A stretch of 64,000 nucleotides of DNA, from the NCBI RefSeq assembly GCF_016919405.1, contig NZ_CP070352.1, forward strand, positions 868,001 to 932,000, written 5' to 3'. The notes under the pieces were generated by a model, which did not search any database, had not been told where the DNA came from, and saw only the letters and a program-made list of their open reading frames with translations. The DNA is from Ensifer sp. PDNC004. GTDB lineage: Bacteria > Pseudomonadota > Alphaproteobacteria > Rhizobiales > Rhizobiaceae. The position numbers and the translations under genes were made by a program. Positions 47,004-55,903 of this stretch are shown piece after piece; the stretch's first letter is position 1, and each line of letters starts with the position of its first letter.

Positions 47004-48851
47004 TCAAGTTCGCGCGACTGGCAAGACCCTACCCTCGAACACCGTCCCCCAGACAGCGATGTCCTTGATCTTTGCGGCATCGACAGTCAGCGGGTTGTCG
47101 TCGAGGATGCTGAAATTGGCGAGCTTGCCCGGGACGATGCTGCCGATGTCGTTTTCCATGCGCAGGGAGTGGGCGGCACCGAGCGTGACGCCCTTGAGCG
47201 CGCCGAGCCGGGTCGCGCGCTGGTCCGGTGCCGCGACCCGCCCGGACGCGGTGGTGCGGTTCACCGCGCAATGCATCAGGAACAGCGGCTGGCCGGGTGC
47301 CATCGGCATGTCCGAGTGAAGCGAGAAGGGCACCTCTGCCCGTTCCATGTCTCCCAGACGCACCATGTTGTCGGCCCGCTCCGGACCGAGACCATCCTTC
47401 GTATAGGCGTCCGCCAGCGCCCGCACGTAATAGGGGTTGGCGCTGACGACCACGCCGAGCCGCTTCATGCGCTCGACCTGATCCTTCTGCGAGACTGCCA
47501 GGTGAATGGCGACCGTGCGGTGATCGTAGCGCGGATGGCGGCGCATATTGGTCTCGACGGTGTCGAGGACCATGTCGAGTCCGGCGTCTCCGTTGACGTG
47601 GACGTGGATCTGGTAGCCGGCGTCCCAGTAGATCTTGAAGGCCCGTGCGAAGAAGTCCGGATCCATGATCCATTCGCCATGCCCCCCGCCGAGATAGGGG
47701 TCACGCACCCGCATGGCGAGGGAGTAGATCGCTCCGTCGGCGAACAGCTTGATGGCGCCGGGCATCATGGCCGTCATGCCCTCGCCCCAGCCGAGCACCT
47801 TTTCCGTCTCGCTGATCGTGGTGTCGGGAAAGGCGGCGTTGATCGATTTGCCGTCCGGGATGAAATAGAAACGAAACGGGTTGCCGGCACGGGACAACAC
47901 TGCGTTCTGCGCGACCTGAAGCTGTTTCGAGAACAGCCCGCCGGGCTCGCAGCCGAGAGTCACGCCATTCGCGTGATAGTAGCGGACGACGAATTCGAGC
48001 CCGCGCCGAAGCCGATCGGGCGTGGCAATTGCAGGAAGCAGCTTCGGGATGACGCCGAACATGCCGCCTTCCCAGAAATGGCCATCAGCGAGACTGGACT
48101 GTTTTCGCGCCCCATCCGGTAGGCCGGAGACAAAGTCCGCGTCGATCCCGTAGGCCTCGAGCGCCTTGCTGTTGACGATGAATTCGTGGGCCGACCGGTG
48201 CCAGACGATGATGGGCCTCGTGCTGCTGATGCGGTCCAGATCCGATCGGGTCAGGGGGCCGTGGAAGACGGGGTGATAACCCCAGGTCACGAACAACTCG
48301 GTTGCAGTCTTGAGCTTTGCGTTGGCCTCGGTGAGCCTCGCACGGTATTGGCTAGGATTGTTGGCTGCGGGCACGACCCCGGACGGCAGGACCCAATCCT
48401 CGATGGCGATGATCTCCGACACCATGGTGAGGCCCGTCAGGAGCGGGTGATCGTGCTGGGCGATCAGGCCCGGCGTGATCACCTTGCCGGCGAAGGTCTC
48501 GTCGATCACGTAGGACTGGCCGTCGGCCAGGGATTTCAGCTCGTCCAAAGAGCCGACTGCCAGGATGCGGTCGCCGAGGACAGCGACAGCCGTTACGGAC
48601 GGCTTGTCGGGATCGAGGGTAATGATTTCCTTGGCGGGATAGATCGTGACGCGGGGCAAGTCCTTGCGGTCGAATTGAGTGGCAAGATCCTGGAGGGAAG
48701 CTTCCTGAGCCTGCGCTGGAACGAAGGTGGCCGCTTCGCAGACGAATGCGGAGGCTGTTGTCACGGCCGCGAGTTTCAGGATCTGTCGGCGCGAGGGAAA
48801 GTTGTAGTTCCTGAACGCTTCGGCAAATGCCGGGTTGCACATCACGCACAT
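47004..48851 (-). CDS. Exported YtcJ-like amidohydrolase with MCxxC N-terminus
   Basis: 615 residues. GGAGGA lies six bases before ATG 48851, fixing an N-terminus MCVMCNPAFAEAF followed by a twin-arginine signal SRRQILKLAAV. Amidohydrolase features are GKVITPGLIAQHDH (metal His-x-His), GYQIHVHVNGDAGLD, a late His in TVAIHLAVS and Asp in SLHSDMPMAP, and the C-terminal GSIVPGKLANFSILDDNPL. Likely a zinc hydrolase in the periplasm. Last gene of the four-gene operon; the MCxxC start is shared with the amidohydrolase at 51467-53245. Confidence 0.9.
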   Translation of the reverse strand: MCVMCNPAFAEAFRNYNFPSRRQILKLAAVTTASAFVCEAATFVPAQAQEASLQDLATQFDRKDLPRVTIYPAKEIITLDPDKPSVTAVAVLGDRILAVGSLDELKSLADGQSYVIDETFAGKVITPGLIAQHDHPLLTGLTMVSEIIAIEDWVLPSGVVPAANNPSQYRARLTEANAKLKTATELFVTWGYHPVFHGPLTRSDLDRISSTRPIIVWHRSAHEFIVNSKALEAYGIDADFVSGLPDGARKQSSLADGHFWEGGMFGVIPKLLPAIATPDRLRRGLEFVVRYYHANGVTLGCEPGGLFSKQLQVAQNAVLSRAGNPFRFYFIPDGKSINAAFPDTTISETEKVLGWGEGMTAMMPGAIKLFADGAIYSLAMRVRDPYLGGGHGEWIMDPDFFARAFKIYWDAGYQIHVHVNGDAGLDMVLDTVETNMRRHPRYDHRTVAIHLAVSQKDQVERMKRLGVVVSANPYYVRALADAYTKDGLGPERADNMVRLGDMERAEVPFSLHSDMPMAPGQPLFLMHCAVNRTTASGRVAAPDQRATRLGALKGVTLGAAHSLRMENDIGSIVPGKLANFSILDDNPLTVDAAKIKDIAVWGTVFEGRVLPVART

Positions 48852-49027
48852 CGCGGGTCCTCCCAAGTGAAGCTGTCTGCTCGGCCCACCATCGCAGGCT
48901 TGAACTGGATGAACGCGTCTGGTCCTGACGACGAACGTTAAGCCTAATTTGGACTGTTAGTGTCTGCTGCAATCGTTTTTGGCTGAAGGGCAGATTATCG
49001 GAGGCCATATGTACTCACATCAAGGCG

Positions 49028-50419
49028 CTACTCGCCGACGGCAGTTATTTTCGGTGGGCGCCATGTCTGGTTCACGATGTCGTCTGCCGGCAGGTACGCA
49101 CGAAGAAAGAGAAGGAACGGTCCTTCCGGCGCAGGCAGCCAGTTGCTTTCCTTGTCTGCGCCGGGCGAGTTTTGTTGTAGGTAGATGGTCAATCCGCCAT
49201 CTGCGTCGCGCTTCATCCCGCTGCGGTCACCAACGGAGTAGCGGTTGATGGGATTATCAACGAGATTGTACGCCTTATTGTACATGGTCAGGGACCAGAA
49301 GGCCTTGACCTTCGGCTCGCCGCTCTTGTCGAAGTGGATCACGTAGCGGGTCTCGCCGGTAAGGGGCCGCCCCTCGCCATCGACGGAGGCGTTGAGGTAG
49401 GTTGCCTCGACCGGGTCGTTCGCGTTGAAGCCGACGGCCGGCTGGATCGCGCGCAGCAGCCAGTCGCGGGCTTGCGTCATCCGGCCCGTCGACGGCGGCG
49501 GGTAGTTCCATCCGTTGATATTTGTCTGTCCGTAGCCGGCCGCGAACGCGTCATAGATGATCCTGCGGCCGTCCACGGCTGCGCGCGCCAGCCCGCGCTT
49601 TGTTGCGGGGTCCAGGGCGTCGATGTCGGGCCCGGCTCCGACCCCGATGCGTGCATAGGATTGCAGGATGTCCGCGTCGCGCGGGTCGGGGGGGACCTCG
49701 CGCATTGAACGATTGATCGTCCGCCATTCGTTAAGAGGATCGGCGTCCCGGTCCAGCGGTTGCCAGATCTCGGCCGTCCGGGGGGCGGGGGCATCGGGCT
49801 TTCCCCATTGCGAGAGGGGCGTCAGTTTGTACTGGTCTTGGATCGCGTGGGCCGCATCGAGGTCCGACGCATCCTTCACGCCGGTGCGCACCTGGAGGAA
49901 GCCCCAGGGCGTGGACGAGGGGGGCAGCGCCGTCACCCCCGCGGGCAGTGGGCCTGTCCAGTTCCTGTCGAAGATCGCGTAGCTCCCACCCCCGTCGCCC
50001 GTCGCTCGCGTGCCGACATAAGCGAAATTGTCGTCCATGAAATCAGTGAGCTCGACCGAGTGATAGCGGTCGGAGATGGCCGGCACGGTGAGGATCACCG
50101 GCTCGTCTTTCAGATAGAGCCAGGAGCGGGAGTAGATCGTGTCATTGTTGGGTGAACCGCCGTCGACGTGGCTCGCGTCCTTGAGTTCCCGAAAATGGAA
50201 CAACTGGTTCGCCTGGTGCCCGACATCGGCGCTTCGAAACCATCGTTGTTCCGTCATATACGACCAAGGAAACGTGTAAATGTACGCCTGGACGCCTAGA
50301 GTGTAGGCGTTGAGTTCGCGCCAGTCGGGCTGGCGATCCTGTGCGCTGGCTCCTAGCATTGGGCCAGCAACGATTGCGGCGATCATCGCCGTCGTAAGTG
50401 TTAGACTTCGGATACTCAT
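49028..50419 (-). CDS. Exported DUF1254/DUF1214 protein
   Basis: 463 residues. Signal peptide MSIRSLTLTTAMIAAIVAGP...GASAQ. The DUF1254 half includes LGVQAYIYTFPWSYM, GGSPNNDTIYSRSWLYL and YHSVELTDFMDDNFAYVG; the DUF1214 half includes FWSLTMYNKAYNLVDNPINR and LTIYLQQNSPG. GGAAAGGGG precedes ATG 50419; 27 residues of open frame upstream are dropped. No known catalytic activity. Third gene of its operon. Confidence 0.9.
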   Translation of the reverse strand: MSIRSLTLTTAMIAAIVAGPMLGASAQDRQPDWRELNAYTLGVQAYIYTFPWSYMTEQRWFRSADVGHQANQLFHFRELKDASHVDGGSPNNDTIYSRSWLYLKDEPVILTVPAISDRYHSVELTDFMDDNFAYVGTRATGDGGGSYAIFDRNWTGPLPAGVTALPPSSTPWGFLQVRTGVKDASDLDAAHAIQDQYKLTPLSQWGKPDAPAPRTAEIWQPLDRDADPLNEWRTINRSMREVPPDPRDADILQSYARIGVGAGPDIDALDPATKRGLARAAVDGRRIIYDAFAAGYGQTNINGWNYPPPSTGRMTQARDWLLRAIQPAVGFNANDPVEATYLNASVDGEGRPLTGETRYVIHFDKSGEPKVKAFWSLTMYNKAYNLVDNPINRYSVGDRSGMKRDADGGLTIYLQQNSPGADKESNWLPAPEGPFLLFLRAYLPADDIVNQTWRPPKITAVGE

Positions 50420-50504
50420 ACCGACCCCTTTCCATCGGAACGGTTTTTCCGCGTGCAGGACGCGCTTTGGGACGAGTTGCAAGTATTCGCGCTGGACCAA
50501 GCCG

Positions 50505-51404
50505 CTATTTCTTAGCGCTGGATCGAGCCTGAATAAAACCGACGATCAGGCGGCGCAGTTCTTCGGGCTGTTCGTTTATCATGTTATGGCCACAGCCGGG
50601 CAGCCCCGCGAGCCAGGTGTTCGGGCGCATCTCCGCGATTTTGTAGGCGTTCGGCGGCACGGCGACACGGTCGAGAAGGCAGGTGATCGCCAGCATCGGA
50701 GCCGTTCCACCCATGCTCCAGGCTTCCTTGGGCGTCGCCTCGCTGGCCTTGACCTCAGCCGTTGCAATTGCCGGGAACGCGCCTTCATCGGCGTCCTTCT
50801 CGGCAAGGTGCTCGTTTCCTGGCGCGTACATCAATTGCGCCTGCAACGACAACCACTCGGACTTGGGTGTCGCAGGGTCCGTATACCGCTTATAGAGCGC
50901 GATCGTTTCCGGCGAAGGTTGAACCTCGCCGCCGGCCCCGACCAGAATGATCGTCACGACGCGGCCCGGCTTTGTCTGGGACGCGGCGCGCATGACCCTG
51001 TTACCATAGGTCTTGCCGGCCAGATGCACCTTCTGCACGCCGAGCGCGTCAGCGATCGCCCAGACATCGTTGCCGTAGTCGACAAGCGTCAGGCCGTCGA
51101 GCGGACCGTCGCTCGCGCCAATCCCGCGGTAGTTGTAGACGACCGTGCGAATGCCTGCGGAAGCGACGGCCTTCGCGAGATCCGTCAATTGCGAGGCAGG
51201 CCGTCCGTTGCCGGCCGCCATGATCAGCGTTTCCGGTCCCTGACCGAAGACGAAGGCTTCAATGGTGTGACCATGCGCGGAGATCAACCGACGCGCTTCG
51301 TCGGCCGCGCTGGCCTGGGGTATTGACGCCACACTGCAGGTGACGATGGCGGCCGTCGCCGCGAACCAGCGTATCGGCGCAGTCGTCGAAAAACCGGTGC
51401 TCAT
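50505..51404 (-). CDS. Exported alpha/beta-hydrolase with Thr at the nucleophile position
   Basis: 299 residues. Signal region ATAAIVTCSVASIPQASA. Fold motifs: YNYRGIGASDG, a late Asp in LLDRVAVP and His in GCGHNMI. The nucleophile elbow reads Gly130-Lys-Thr132-Tyr-Gly134 instead of Gly-x-Ser-x-Gly, so a canonical serine hydrolase mechanism is absent. GGAGGGGAGG precedes ATG 51404. Second gene of the operon. Confidence 0.88.
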   Translation of the reverse strand: MSTGFSTTAPIRWFAATAAIVTCSVASIPQASAADEARRLISAHGHTIEAFVFGQGPETLIMAAGNGRPASQLTDLAKAVASAGIRTVVYNYRGIGASDGPLDGLTLVDYGNDVWAIADALGVQKVHLAGKTYGNRVMRAASQTKPGRVVTIILVGAGGEVQPSPETIALYKRYTDPATPKSEWLSLQAQLMYAPGNEHLAEKDADEGAFPAIATAEVKASEATPKEAWSMGGTAPMLAITCLLDRVAVPPNAYKIAEMRPNTWLAGLPGCGHNMINEQPEELRRLIVGFIQARSSAKK

Positions 51405-51466
51405 CCGCCTCCCCTCCAATGGACTGGTGCGTCCCGCAACCAGCGGCCGCGCTTTGTTCTGACCGC

Positions 51467-53245
51467 TCACGTCGCTCTGTAGACGCTCTTTCCTTCCTTG
51501 ATCGTCTCGACGATTTTGAGCGTGATCAACTCCTCGGGCTTCACCGCCAGCGGGTTAGCGCTCAGGATCACGAAGTCAGCAAGCTTGCCGGGCTCGATCG
51601 CGCCTTTGCTCGCCTCCTCGAAGTATTGAATAGCGGGCCAAATCGTCATGGCTTTGAGCGCCGTCAGCGTGTCGACGCGCTCCTCGGGGCCGAGCACATA
51701 GCCTGACCGGGTCACCCGTGTGACGGTCGCCGACAGCACACGGATCGCGTCTGGGTTCGCCACCGGCGCGTCGTGGTGGCTTGTGAAGATCATGCCAAGC
51801 TTGCGCGCGGAATTGCAGGGAGAGATCCGTTCCGCGCGCTCCGGCCCAAGGACAGAACTACGGTGCCAGTCGCCCCAATAATAGGTGTGCATCGGGAAGA
51901 AGGACGGCAGGATGGCGAGGTCCTTCAGCATCGGCAACTGGTCGAGCCTCGCGGTCTGGCCGTGCACCAGGACCGCGCGCCGGTCGCCGGGGCCGTGCTT
52001 CTCGGTTGCGGCGCCGACCGCCTCGATCAACCAGTCGACCGCCGCGTCGCCATTGGCGTGGGTGAGGATCTGCCACCCGTTTGCGAAGGCGAGATCGACG
52101 GCATCGACGATTTGCTCCTTGGTGATCGCCGCGTAGCCGCGATAGTCAGGGCCCTGTCCCTCCGGCGGCTTGTAATAAGGCTGCGAGAGAAACGCAGTCT
52201 TGCCCTGGGGCGAGCCATCGATGGTCGCTTTGGCGCCGCCGACGCGCACCCGGTTCCTGTACTCGCGCGAAGGCGCAATTTCATTGAGAGACTGAAAGAT
52301 GTCAGGATAGACAACGACGTCGACATCGAGCAGCCCTGCGTCGCCCGCCTTCGCAAGCATGGTTGCGCTGCCGGGCATGGCGCGCCCTTCCTGGACGGTC
52401 GTGTATCCGAATGAGGCGTAGAACGCTGCCCCTGCCTTGATCATTTCGAGATAGGCTTGCGCGTCCAGACGGCCCAGGAGCTTGCCGGCCGCGGCAAAGA
52501 AGGCCGCCTCCTCGCAGACACCGTTTGGGGTCTCTCCGTCGGCCTCGCGACGGAACGCGCCGCCGGGCGGATTGGGCGTCCCCTTGACCAAGCCCGCCTC
52601 CTCGAGCGCCTTGCTGTTGAGAACGCCGAGATGACCGGATTGGTGGACGATCAAAATCGGAGTGTCGAACGAAACCGCATCGAGATCGGCGCGGGTGGGG
52701 TGGCGTTGCTCCTCAAGTTGCGAGTCGTCGTAGCCGAAGCCGACGATGACGCCATAGCGCTTGATGACCTCGCTGTTGTTGGCGGTCCAGTCGCGCAGGA
52801 CACGTTGCAGCGCGGAGATGCTGTTGCCTTCTCCATCGGGTGCCGGCAGCAGGTTCGCTGCTAGGGCCTGTAGCCCGACCATGACGACATGGCCGTGCGG
52901 ATCGACGAAACCCGGAAGCATCGTCTTGCCCATGAGATCGACGGTCGTAACCAGGCCGTCAGCCTGCCGTTCGACCTCGCCGCGTGCGCCGACGGCGACG
53001 ATTCTGCCACCGCGAACAAGCACCGCCTCGGCGGTCGGCTGCGAATCGTTGATCGTGACGATCGGGCCGCCGACATAGAGCGTGTCATTGCTTTCATTTG
53101 CCGCCTCCGCTGAACTGCAGACGAAGGTTCCCGTAGCACCCGCCATGCCGGCCCACGCGGCGCAGGCGACTGTGTGTTTTAGGAGCGAGCGGCGCGATAG
53201 GGCCGCGCCGAGGGCGCCGGCGAACGGACTGCAAGCGAAACACAT
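51467..53245 (-). CDS. Exported amidohydrolase with MCxxC N-terminus
   Basis: 592 residues beginning MCFACSPFAGALGAALSRRS then LLKHTVACAAWAG, a twin-arginine-like signal. Metal-site His-x-His in GFVDPHGHVVMVG, then QILTHANGDAAVDW, RAVLVHGQTARLD, and TSHHDAPVANPDAIR; C-terminal GAIEPGKLADFVILSANPL. Related to, but clearly diverged from, the amidohydrolase at 47004-48851. First gene of the operon; a 62-base gap precedes the alpha/beta-hydrolase. Confidence 0.9.
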   Translation of the reverse strand: MCFACSPFAGALGAALSRRSLLKHTVACAAWAGMAGATGTFVCSSAEAANESNDTLYVGGPIVTINDSQPTAEAVLVRGGRIVAVGARGEVERQADGLVTTVDLMGKTMLPGFVDPHGHVVMVGLQALAANLLPAPDGEGNSISALQRVLRDWTANNSEVIKRYGVIVGFGYDDSQLEEQRHPTRADLDAVSFDTPILIVHQSGHLGVLNSKALEEAGLVKGTPNPPGGAFRREADGETPNGVCEEAAFFAAAGKLLGRLDAQAYLEMIKAGAAFYASFGYTTVQEGRAMPGSATMLAKAGDAGLLDVDVVVYPDIFQSLNEIAPSREYRNRVRVGGAKATIDGSPQGKTAFLSQPYYKPPEGQGPDYRGYAAITKEQIVDAVDLAFANGWQILTHANGDAAVDWLIEAVGAATEKHGPGDRRAVLVHGQTARLDQLPMLKDLAILPSFFPMHTYYWGDWHRSSVLGPERAERISPCNSARKLGMIFTSHHDAPVANPDAIRVLSATVTRVTRSGYVLGPEERVDTLTALKAMTIWPAIQYFEEASKGAIEPGKLADFVILSANPLAVKPEELITLKIVETIKEGKSVYRAT

Positions 53246-53622
53246 GGATTTTCATTCCCCCAAGTATTGACCGTCTCGCGGTTATCAGTCTCCCGGTCGA
53301 AACAGGACGACATACCAAGATTAAAAATGACACACGGATCCCGTTATGCATTGACGTACATCAATATCGGTGACGCCGGTCCTACTGGACCCCCTGCTTC
53401 ACGCAAAAGCAACGTCTTACGACGACACACGATATCATCAAGCAATCGGGCAACTCTGGAGAAAAGGCGGACGCGCTAGCGGAGGAAAAGAAGTGACCAT
53501 ACGAGGGCTTCGCAAGCTCGCACGCTGCCTAAATACGACGTCTGCCGCATGTCGCCGGCTCGGCGATCGTGCTTAGGCCGAGTCAAACACGCGCGTCAGC
53601 GCAATCGCATCAGGTCGGCTCG
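53246..53622. other. Gap upstream of the amidohydrolase operon, no gene seen
   Basis: 377 bases. It must hold the promoter for the leftward operon; GGGGGAAT lies upstream of ATG 53245. No recognisable protein frame or repeat. Confidence 0.4.
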
Positions 53623-54951
53623 CTAGCGGAGAATGAACATCGTGATGGCCGCCGCCGCCATGCAGGCGGTGGCGAACCATCCCATCACGCGCAGCCCAAA
53701 AGAAGCGACGAACTGACCCATCTCGTCCTTGCGGGATACCACGATCATCATGGCGGCCATAAGGGGCACGGAAATCACGCCGTTGAGGACAGCGCTCCAG
53801 AACAGCGCCTGTATGGGATCAAGGTCCGAATAGTCCACGCCGAGGCCAATGAGAGTGGCGAGGCCGATCACACTATAGAACCCGACCGCCTCCCTCGGCT
53901 TGTGCTCAAGCCCGATTGCCCAGCCGCGGGATTCGCAAACGGCATAGGCCGCCGAGCCCGCCAAGACTGGCACAGCCAGCAGGCCCGTGCCGATGATGCC
54001 GAGACTGAACAGGGCGAACGCCAGGTCGCCGGCAATCGGGCGTAGCGCCTCGGCTGCGTCGGCGGAGGTCTCGATATCGGTCATGCCTGCGGCATGCAAG
54101 GTGACGGCAGTCGTCAGGATGATGAAAAAGGCTACGAGGTTGGCAAAGGCCATGCCGATGTATGTGTCCCAACGGATGCGGCTGAGTTGGACGAGAGCCT
54201 GCTCGGGATGGTCGATAAGCGGATCGGTCGTCGGGTCGGCCTCCTCGTCCTCCACCTCCTCTGACGCCTGCCAGAAGAGCAGATATGGGCTGATGGTGGT
54301 ACCGAAGACCGCCACCACCATGGTCGCTGTTTCTGCCGTCAGGGCGAGCTTCGGCGTCACGGTCCGCAGGGCGACTTCGCCCCAGTTGATCTCCACAGTT
54401 AGGACGACGCCAACATAGGCAAAGAGCACCAAAGTCAGCCACTTCAGGTACCGGACGTAGCGGTGATAGGGCACCAGCACCTGAAGTGTCAGGGAAAGCA
54501 GCGCGAACAGAAGCGTGAAAAGGTGGCGCCCCCAGCCAAGCACCAGTTCCGCCGCAGCCCCCATGGCGGCGAGGTCGGCGCCGATGTTGATGGTGTTGGC
54601 GGTGAAAAGCAGCGCCACGAGGCCGGTCACGGCCCAGGGCGGAAAAATCCGGCGCATGTTGGCCGCGAGCCCGTGCCCGGTGACGCGTCCAATCCGGGCA
54701 CTGATCATCTGCATCGTGGTCATCAGCGGGTAAAGGAACAACATAATCCAGAGCATGTTGGCCCCGAACTGCGCGCCCGCCTGCGAATAGGTAGCGATGC
54801 CGCTCGGATCATCGTCTGCCGCCCCGGTGATCAGCCCCGGCCCCAATTTCTCGAACAACGCAGCACGGCGCAATCGATGAACAACCGGCTTCGCGACCAC
54901 TGCTGACTGCGCGCCATCACCATGGTCTGTGTGCCGAGATTTGCTGCGCAT
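53623..54951 (-). CDS. Nramp-family divalent metal transporter, divergent TM1 motif
   Basis: 442-residue polytopic inner-membrane protein with about eleven hydrophobic segments. The first helix has GLITGAADDDPSGIATYSQA where classical Nramp proteins have DPGN, and the sixth has FGTTISPYLLFWQASEE. An acidic EEVEDEEADPTTD loop follows. This DDPSG subgroup is common in rhizobia and is annotated as Nramp; the altered metal-binding motif means that Mn/Fe transport cannot be assumed. Confidence 0.85.
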   Translation of the reverse strand: MRSKSRHTDHGDGAQSAVVAKPVVHRLRRAALFEKLGPGLITGAADDDPSGIATYSQAGAQFGANMLWIMLFLYPLMTTMQMISARIGRVTGHGLAANMRRIFPPWAVTGLVALLFTANTINIGADLAAMGAAAELVLGWGRHLFTLLFALLSLTLQVLVPYHRYVRYLKWLTLVLFAYVGVVLTVEINWGEVALRTVTPKLALTAETATMVVAVFGTTISPYLLFWQASEEVEDEEADPTTDPLIDHPEQALVQLSRIRWDTYIGMAFANLVAFFIILTTAVTLHAAGMTDIETSADAAEALRPIAGDLAFALFSLGIIGTGLLAVPVLAGSAAYAVCESRGWAIGLEHKPREAVGFYSVIGLATLIGLGVDYSDLDPIQALFWSAVLNGVISVPLMAAMMIVVSRKDEMGQFVASFGLRVMGWFATACMAAAAITMFILR

Positions 54952-55903
54952 TCAGGGAGCCTCCGGGCTGATCTCTACTTGTCGGATTGTCCGCCGTCCT
55001 ACCGGTAAGTACACTGCAATCTTAGCCATCCGCCCGCACCGCGCGCACTCGACGGCACGCGGAAATGTCCGCCGCCCATCGTCGGGAGGCCAGAACCTTG
55101 GTGATGGCGAACCATTTGACCGTTCAAGTTGGCGTCTGGCTATTCTTATAGCGTTCGCTGCCATCGACGCGAAGGGACCTCGGCCAATCTGTCAGTCAGG
55201 CGGCGAGCTGGAGGGGAGATACTTCGAGAAGATCGGCCGAGCATGCCTCATGATGCGGCTGCCACGACACCGCAAGCAACTTTCAAAAGGACTCTTATCG
55301 AATCCTACGGTATCTCCGTGTCACTCGTGACCAGTAGAGTGAGCATGCAAAACCGGATGCCCCCCCTGACAGCCGGGTACGCTGAGAGATGTCGGGCGAT
55401 CGAAGACAAGGGCGTCCTGTTGCTTGCAAATATCAGCCACCGTTTCGTCCACTAAATTCCAACCGCGTGCAGTGCCTGCACAGGAACGGTAACGGATGCG
55501 CGCGGATACTAAGGGACCCGTCGCTCGCTGACCCAAACAGTCACCTCGATGCGATATGTCGTGTCGTCCGCGACGATGACACGGGTCGGTCGCCTCGTTT
55601 CTGCAGGTACTTCATGGTCGCCTGACAAGTAGACAGCTTGTTCCGAGCGCTGGAAGGTTTTCTGCCGTTCGCGAATGCCGCCATCGCCTGATGCAGGCGC
55701 CGATGAGGAGGGTCGGTGCAGTTTTCGCGTGGCCCTTGTCGGCATCGCGGTCTGCCATCAAATCAACGATTGGCGCCGATCCCCGGCTTGTTGCGGCGTG
55801 CAATTCGGCTGGGGTTCGTGTTTAAGAGCGAGGAAAGTTCGCCCGATACAGAAATTCGAGGCCTCTAGGCACTCGAGCCAACCCGCGGCGCTGCCAGATG
55901 TCA
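54952..55903. other. 952-base gap with a csp 3'UTR fragment
   Basis: No convincing gene. At about 55650-55740 the sequence TTCTGCCGTTCGCGAATGCC and GATGAGGAGGGTCGGTGCAG resembles the csp-module repeat at 59565-59660, with the central part deleted. A 36-codon frame at 55345-55455 lacks support. Confidence 0.5.

Noticed and set aside
46956-48122. 388-codon plus-strand frame over the amidohydrolase
   Set aside because: Opposite strand carries all amidohydrolase metal motifs; this frame has none.
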